This document shows positions 60,297-64,000 of a stretch of 64,000 nucleotides of DNA, piece after piece. Each line of letters starts with the position of its first letter. Position 1 is the first letter of the stretch. A model generated the notes under the pieces. The model was not told the origin of the DNA. It did no database searches and saw nothing but the letters and a program-made list of their open reading frames with translations. Source of the DNA: Paenibacillus alba (lineage in GTDB: Bacteria; Bacillota; Bacilli; Paenibacillales; NBRC-103111); assembly GCF_013204855.1 (NCBI RefSeq), contig NZ_JABMKZ010000013.1, positions 1 to 64,000 on the forward strand, read 5' to 3'. The position numbers and the translations under genes were made by a program.

Positions 60297-60673
60297 TCGC
60301 CCATCTTGAGATGATTGCTACAATGGTTTATAAGCTCACGAAAGATGCCACGCTCGAGCAGTTGAAGGAAGCTGGCCTAGATGATCATTACGCCGCTCAT
60401 GATAAGGCGCTTTTTTATCAGAGTGCCTCCGGCGTGCCTTGGACGGCCACCTACATACAAGCCAAGGGAGACCCGATTGCCGACCTCTACGAGGATATTG
60501 CTGCGGAAGAGAAAGCGAGGGCTACCTATCAATGGTTGATTGATCTGACGGATGATGTCGACTTGCAAGACAGTTTGAAATTTCTGCGGGAGCGGGAGAT
60601 TGTGCATTCCTTGCGGTTTCGGGAAGCTGTTGAAATATTGAAGGATGACCGGGAGGAGAAGAAGGTATTTTGA
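60297..60673 (+). pseudogene. cotJC: cotJC, 3' part (codons 65-189)
   Basis: Continues the cotJC frame from Phe65: FAHLEMIATMVYKLTKD... to TGA 60671-60673. It contains His67 of the first E-x-x-H motif and the second one, Glu165-Ile-Val-His168, as in manganese catalases. It has no start or ribosome binding site of its own, so it should be silent until excision joins it to 20993-21185. Coding sequence is intact with no stop, which argues for recent or continued selection on the rejoined gene. Confidence 0.95.
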
Positions 60674-60950
60674 GGCTTTGACGCTGCACCCATCCCTATA
60701 GAAGCGTTGCCGCCTTTCAATCCTCACGGTTGGAGGGCGGCTATTTGAGTTCTTATTTGTGGCTTTTCTATATTAACTGGTGCAATGGCTCGGTGGAGAA
60801 GATTATTGGACAAGCCCTAGTCGAAGTTAGCATGTTCTAATCTCGTCTTAGTTCGTATTAGAAACGCAAATGACCCATAAGAAAGTCACTTTTTTAAGTG
60901 TCTTTCTTGTGGGTTACAGTTGACCATGATGAATGATGCGGTCTTTCCAG
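60674..60950. terminator. Intergenic region with two hairpins
   Basis: GCCGCCTTTCAA...TTGGAGGGCGGC (about 60708-60741; 12 pairs, two G-U) and a long hairpin around 60869-60919 (ACCCATAAGAAAG...CTTTCTTGTGGGT, loop TTTT). They separate cotJC from the convergent TetR gene. No ORF found. Confidence 0.6.
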
Positions 60951-61847
60951 TCATGTAGTCTGAGTGTGAGCACTAAGAATGTGTAAAGCGTAGAACTCTT
61001 CTAACATCTTGACCAGTGGATCATACGGCTTGGATAAGGAACTAAGATAGCTGTACATGCCTTGCACAATGACCGGATTACACTGTTCTTTTTGCATTTC
61101 AGCAATAAGCGCTTCTATGGATTGAATCATGTTATCGAGCAAAGCTCTTTCTTTCACATTCGATCGGATCCACTGCCTTATATTGTCTATGCATCCGTCA
61201 AATGATGGATCTATTTTTGCTGATAGGCCCAATTTCATCATCTGAGAGTCCAAGACCGGTTCGCTCTGCTTACGGAGAATACCGTACACCCAATCATCGA
61301 GCCGCTCAAATAAATAGTCAGATAGCTGAGCAGAGTTTAAGTTAACGCCAAATGTGATCTGTAAAAAATAGTAGGATTTCATTGTTCCGTCCAACATTGC
61401 TGCACAATCCATAGCGTGGGGTTCGATTTGTTGTCCGTAAAGTTCGGTTATTCGCTCCTGAAACCACCGATTGGTCCACAGAAAATGCTGAATGACGATT
61501 TCGTTAATCAAGGAGTCATTGCAAGCGACTCCCTTCAGAAACAAATTGCATAACTCCCTGTTCTCAACAATGAGATCGCACTGAAAAGAGAGACCTTTGA
61601 TGAGAACTTCTTTTGGAGGCAGCTTTGGTACGGCTTCGATCAAACCTTGCAATGGAGCTGTAATCTTTTCGAAATAGTAAGAAATAATGGACGTGAAGAC
61701 TTCTTCTTTGGAATGAAAATATTGGTAAAAAGAACCTTTAGAGATCCCTGCCAAGCTTACGATGTCCTGCACTGAGGTCGTATGATAGTCATGTTCGCTG
61801 AATAATTTAAGGGCGGCTTGGATCAGCTTCATTTTTTTATCGTTCAT
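60951..61847 (-). CDS. yerO: TetR-family regulator, YerO-like
   Basis: 298 residues. N-terminal TetR HTH (~1-50: 'KLFSEHDYHTTSVQDIVSLAGISKGSFYQYFHSKEEVF'). The protein is longer than most TetR regulators but matches the size of B. subtilis YerO. Divergent from an RND pump, as yerO is from yerP. Likely represses the pump through palindromes in 61848-62150. Confidence 0.85.
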   Translation of the reverse strand: MNDKKMKLIQAALKLFSEHDYHTTSVQDIVSLAGISKGSFYQYFHSKEEVFTSIISYYFEKITAPLQGLIEAVPKLPPKEVLIKGLSFQCDLIVENRELCNLFLKGVACNDSLINEIVIQHFLWTNRWFQERITELYGQQIEPHAMDCAAMLDGTMKSYYFLQITFGVNLNSAQLSDYLFERLDDWVYGILRKQSEPVLDSQMMKLGLSAKIDPSFDGCIDNIRQWIRSNVKERALLDNMIQSIEALIAEMQKEQCNPVIVQGMYSYLSSLSKPYDPLVKMLEEFYALHILSAHTQTT

Positions 61848-61938
61848 AGTCTGTTCACATCCTTAGTTTAAACATCCGATCAGTAGATTAATCCCGATGA
61901 TGTTATTTTATAGGTAGAACTCTAAATAGTCAAATATA

Positions 61939-62030
61939 ATGACTGACTAGTTCGTTTAATGGTTTTTTAAGATATTTTTATTGATTTTTCTGAAAAAATA
62001 AAATATATTGAATTATGACCGACTGGTCAT
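61939..62030. promoter_or_regulatory. Two TetR-type operators
   Basis: ATGACCGACTGGTCAT (62015-62030, near-perfect palindrome) and ATGACTGACTAGTTCG (61939-61954) share ATGACyGACTrGT. They sit between the divergent regulator and pump genes. Confidence 0.75.
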
Positions 62031-62150
62031 TCTTGTTAAATTCAAGAAGAGAAATATGGAGGCGGATCATACAAAGTGATTTATGAGACAGCTAGTGCAG
62101 TGCTCGCATGTAGGATTTTGCTGTAGAGACCAAACGGAAGGAGTATAGAG

Positions 62151-64000
62151 ATGAACCAAATGACCAGGTTTTCTATGAAAAACATTTCGGCAGTCCTGCT
62201 GATCAGTATCTTCCTGTTCATTGGAGGGAGCTTTTCTGCAACGACTTTAAAGCAGGAGGCAATGCCAGATATTTCTCTGCCGCAGGTGTTTGTTACAACG
62301 GTATACCCGGCAACACCTATGGATGTGATGGAGGATGTTACAAAGAAGCTTGAGAAGCTGATTGTAGGGATCGAAGGGATGAAGAAGGTAACATCTTCGT
62401 CGAATGAAAACTACTCGATGCTTACCGTCGAGCTTCGGAATGATGCTAGCGTCGATAAAGCGGTTGATGAGATCGAGAGAGCCATCTCGGACGTTAAATT
62501 GCCAGCTAGCGCTGATAAACCGAAGGTATCGAAGGTTGGCAGCAGCAGTTATCCTGTATATTTTGCTGCGATGCATGGCAAAGGAAACACCACACAGGAA
62601 GATCTGAACAGTATTTATAAAGATATCGTAGAGCCTGTTTTAAGTACAATGAAAGGCATCGATCATGTCGATTCCGCTGGCTTGCAGGAAGCTACACTTA
62701 AATTAAAGCTAGATTTGAATGCTCTTAATACATATGGATTAACGCCAAGCGTTGTTACACAAAGTATTCAAGCTGCGTTAGCGACAAGTCCGGCAGGTAC
62801 GGCTGATTTGAACGGAACTACACAGTCGGTGAGGATTGAGAGCGATTTAGATACCATTTATAACCTGGAAAATATGAAAATAATGACCTCTAGCGGTCAG
62901 ACTGTGCTGCTGAAACAGATTTCCAAAGTTGAGGCCATTATGGATTCCGAGTATATTACTCGTTTTGACAACGATAATGCAATTGGGCTTACGTTATTCA
63001 AAGGAAAGGATGCCAACACGGTCGAATTTGCAAATGAAATAGACCGTTTGTTTGCAAATTGGGAGAAGGAATATCCTAACATTCAATTTTCAACGGTATA
63101 TAACTCAGCCAATGATGTTAAGAAGTCAGTAATCGGTATGCTCGAAGAAGGCGGCATAGGTGCAATTCTTGCGTCTGTCATGATTTTGCTGTTCTTAAGG
63201 AACGTTCGAATGACATTGATGGTGTTAGTTTCCATCCCGCTTAGTATTGTCACAACACTTAGTATTATGTCTTATATGGATCTTTCTTTAAATGTTATGA
63301 CATTAGGGGGTTTGACGGTAGCGGTAGGTCGGGTTGTCGACGATAGTATCGTAGTAATTGAGAATATATACTCCGAGCTGCAGAAAGCGCACGAAAGAAA
63401 TGAATCTGTCATATTATTAGCAACCTCGAAGGTAGCCTCAGCGATTACTTCTTCTACGCTCGTGACATGCGGTGTATTTCTTCCAATGGCTTTTGTCAGC
63501 GGTATTCTGGGTGATGTTTTCCGTCCGTTCTCACTGACGATTGTCGTCGCGATGCTGACTTCTTTGGTCGTAGCGCTCACCATGATTCCGGTGCTTAGTA
63601 AATTGCTTGTTTTGAACAGCAAGATTAAGCATCACGATGAGAATGCAGTTGGCAAATCAGGCGAATTCTATAGGAAAGTCTTGAACTATTCCTTGCATAA
63701 TCCAATCAAAATCATGATTACTACAGTACTCATTTTCGTGATATCGATTGGCGGAACTGTACCATTTCTGGGTTCAACTTTCATACCTGCAGACGATTCA
63801 AACAAACAGATTCTATTTACGCTGCAGCTGCCAAGGGAAACCTCTTTCGATTCAATGAATGAGGAGATCAAGGAAATTGAGAAGATGCTTGGCGAAGCCA
63901 AGGATACGAACGGTCAGCCTGAATTTGACTACTATGAGGCGATGGTTGGGTATGATCAAGCCAACATGAGTGGTGAACGAACTGATTATAAATCAACGAT
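62151..64000 (+). CDS. swrC: RND efflux transporter, YerP/SwrC-like (cut by window edge)
   Basis: 616 complete codons to the window end; full-length family members are ~1050. AGGAG precedes ATG 62151. The N-terminal helix, porter loops ('LPQVFVTTVYPATPMDVMEDVTKKLE') and the helix block with 'LGGLTVAVGRVVDDSIVVIENIY' show the AcrB/SwrC pattern; the two Asp in VVDDSIVVIENI relay protons. In B. subtilis the homologue exports surfactin and supports swarming. Confidence 0.92.
   Translation, partial: MNQMTRFSMKNISAVLLISIFLFIGGSFSATTLKQEAMPDISLPQVFVTTVYPATPMDVMEDVTKKLEKLIVGIEGMKKVTSSSNENYSMLTVELRNDASVDKAVDEIERAISDVKLPASADKPKVSKVGSSSYPVYFAAMHGKGNTTQEDLNSIYKDIVEPVLSTMKGIDHVDSAGLQEATLKLKLDLNALNTYGLTPSVVTQSIQAALATSPAGTADLNGTTQSVRIESDLDTIYNLENMKIMTSSGQTVLLKQISKVEAIMDSEYITRFDNDNAIGLTLFKGKDANTVEFANEIDRLFANWEKEYPNIQFSTVYNSANDVKKSVIGMLEEGGIGAILASVMILLFLRNVRMTLMVLVSIPLSIVTTLSIMSYMDLSLNVMTLGGLTVAVGRVVDDSIVVIENIYSELQKAHERNESVILLATSKVASAITSSTLVTCGVFLPMAFVSGILGDVFRPFSLTIVVAMLTSLVVALTMIPVLSKLLVLNSKIKHHDENAVGKSGEFYRKVLNYSLHNPIKIMITTVLIFVISIGGTVPFLGSTFIPADDSNKQILFTLQLPRETSFDSMNEEIKEIEKMLGEAKDTNGQPEFDYYEAMVGYDQANMSGERTDYKST

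Noticed and set aside
60311..60673. Free-standing 120-residue manganese-catalase-like gene
   Set aside because: The ATG is an internal Met of CotJC, with no ribosome binding site; it is the 3' part of the split gene.

Overview
The window is chromosomal DNA of a low-GC, endospore-forming Firmicute, most likely a Paenibacillaceae member. The evidence is strong purine-rich ribosome binding sites with frequent TTG/GTG starts, the spore genes cotJA/cotJB/cotJC and a ytvI-type gene, and YerO/YerP-like and YfkAB-like genes. The organism name is inference; no rRNA or tRNA is present.

Layout. 1-483: end of an IS3-family element and short hairpin repeats. 484-20300: ordinary chromosome. It holds a PH-domain protein, a Gly/Ala repeat protein, an NlpC/P60 lipoprotein, an ATP-grasp/DUF350 envelope operon, two HD-GYP proteins, molybdopterin genes (a moaD-moaE fusion plus moeB), a Moco-domain-like protein, a YunD-like phosphoesterase, uppP, an MMPL transporter, a YfkAB-like radical SAM protein, a CNNM/CBS protein, a YtvI-like AI-2E family protein and a second NlpC/P60 protein. 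20490-21185: cotJA, cotJB and the first 64 codons of cotJC.

21180-60296: a 39.1-kb intervening prophage that splits cotJC. Its ends share AGGAAT and carry perfect 24-bp inverted arms, as expected for attL/attR of a large serine recombinase; that recombinase gene lies 8 bp inside the left end. Joining 20993-21185 to 60297-60673 restores an in-frame 189-residue CotJC, and the join falls inside a manganese-catalase-type E-x-x-H metal motif. This is the arrangement of the B. subtilis skin (sigK) and SP-beta (spsM) elements, so cotJC is probably rebuilt by excision in the sporulating mother cell.

Inside the prophage, left to right: recombinase and a divergent LytTR-only gene; XRE repressor/cro-like switch; small early genes; PcfK/PcfJ-like and DUF3102 proteins; a replication module (initiator with 42-bp-spaced iterons, G39P-like helicase loader, DnaB); an ArpU/sigma-like late regulator; a 430-nt region that looks like a structured RNA; a minimal tyrosine recombinase; an HNH nuclease; a collagen-like cargo gene; P27/TerL packaging; HK97 head genes; a contractile (myovirus) tail and baseplate; holin and lysin; then a secreted cargo protein and a YoqO-like membrane protein. 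All expected modules are present, so the element looks like an intact phage genome rather than a degenerate remnant.

60297-64000: the rest of cotJC, a convergent TetR regulator (YerO-like), and a divergent RND efflux pump (YerP/SwrC-like) that runs off the window end.
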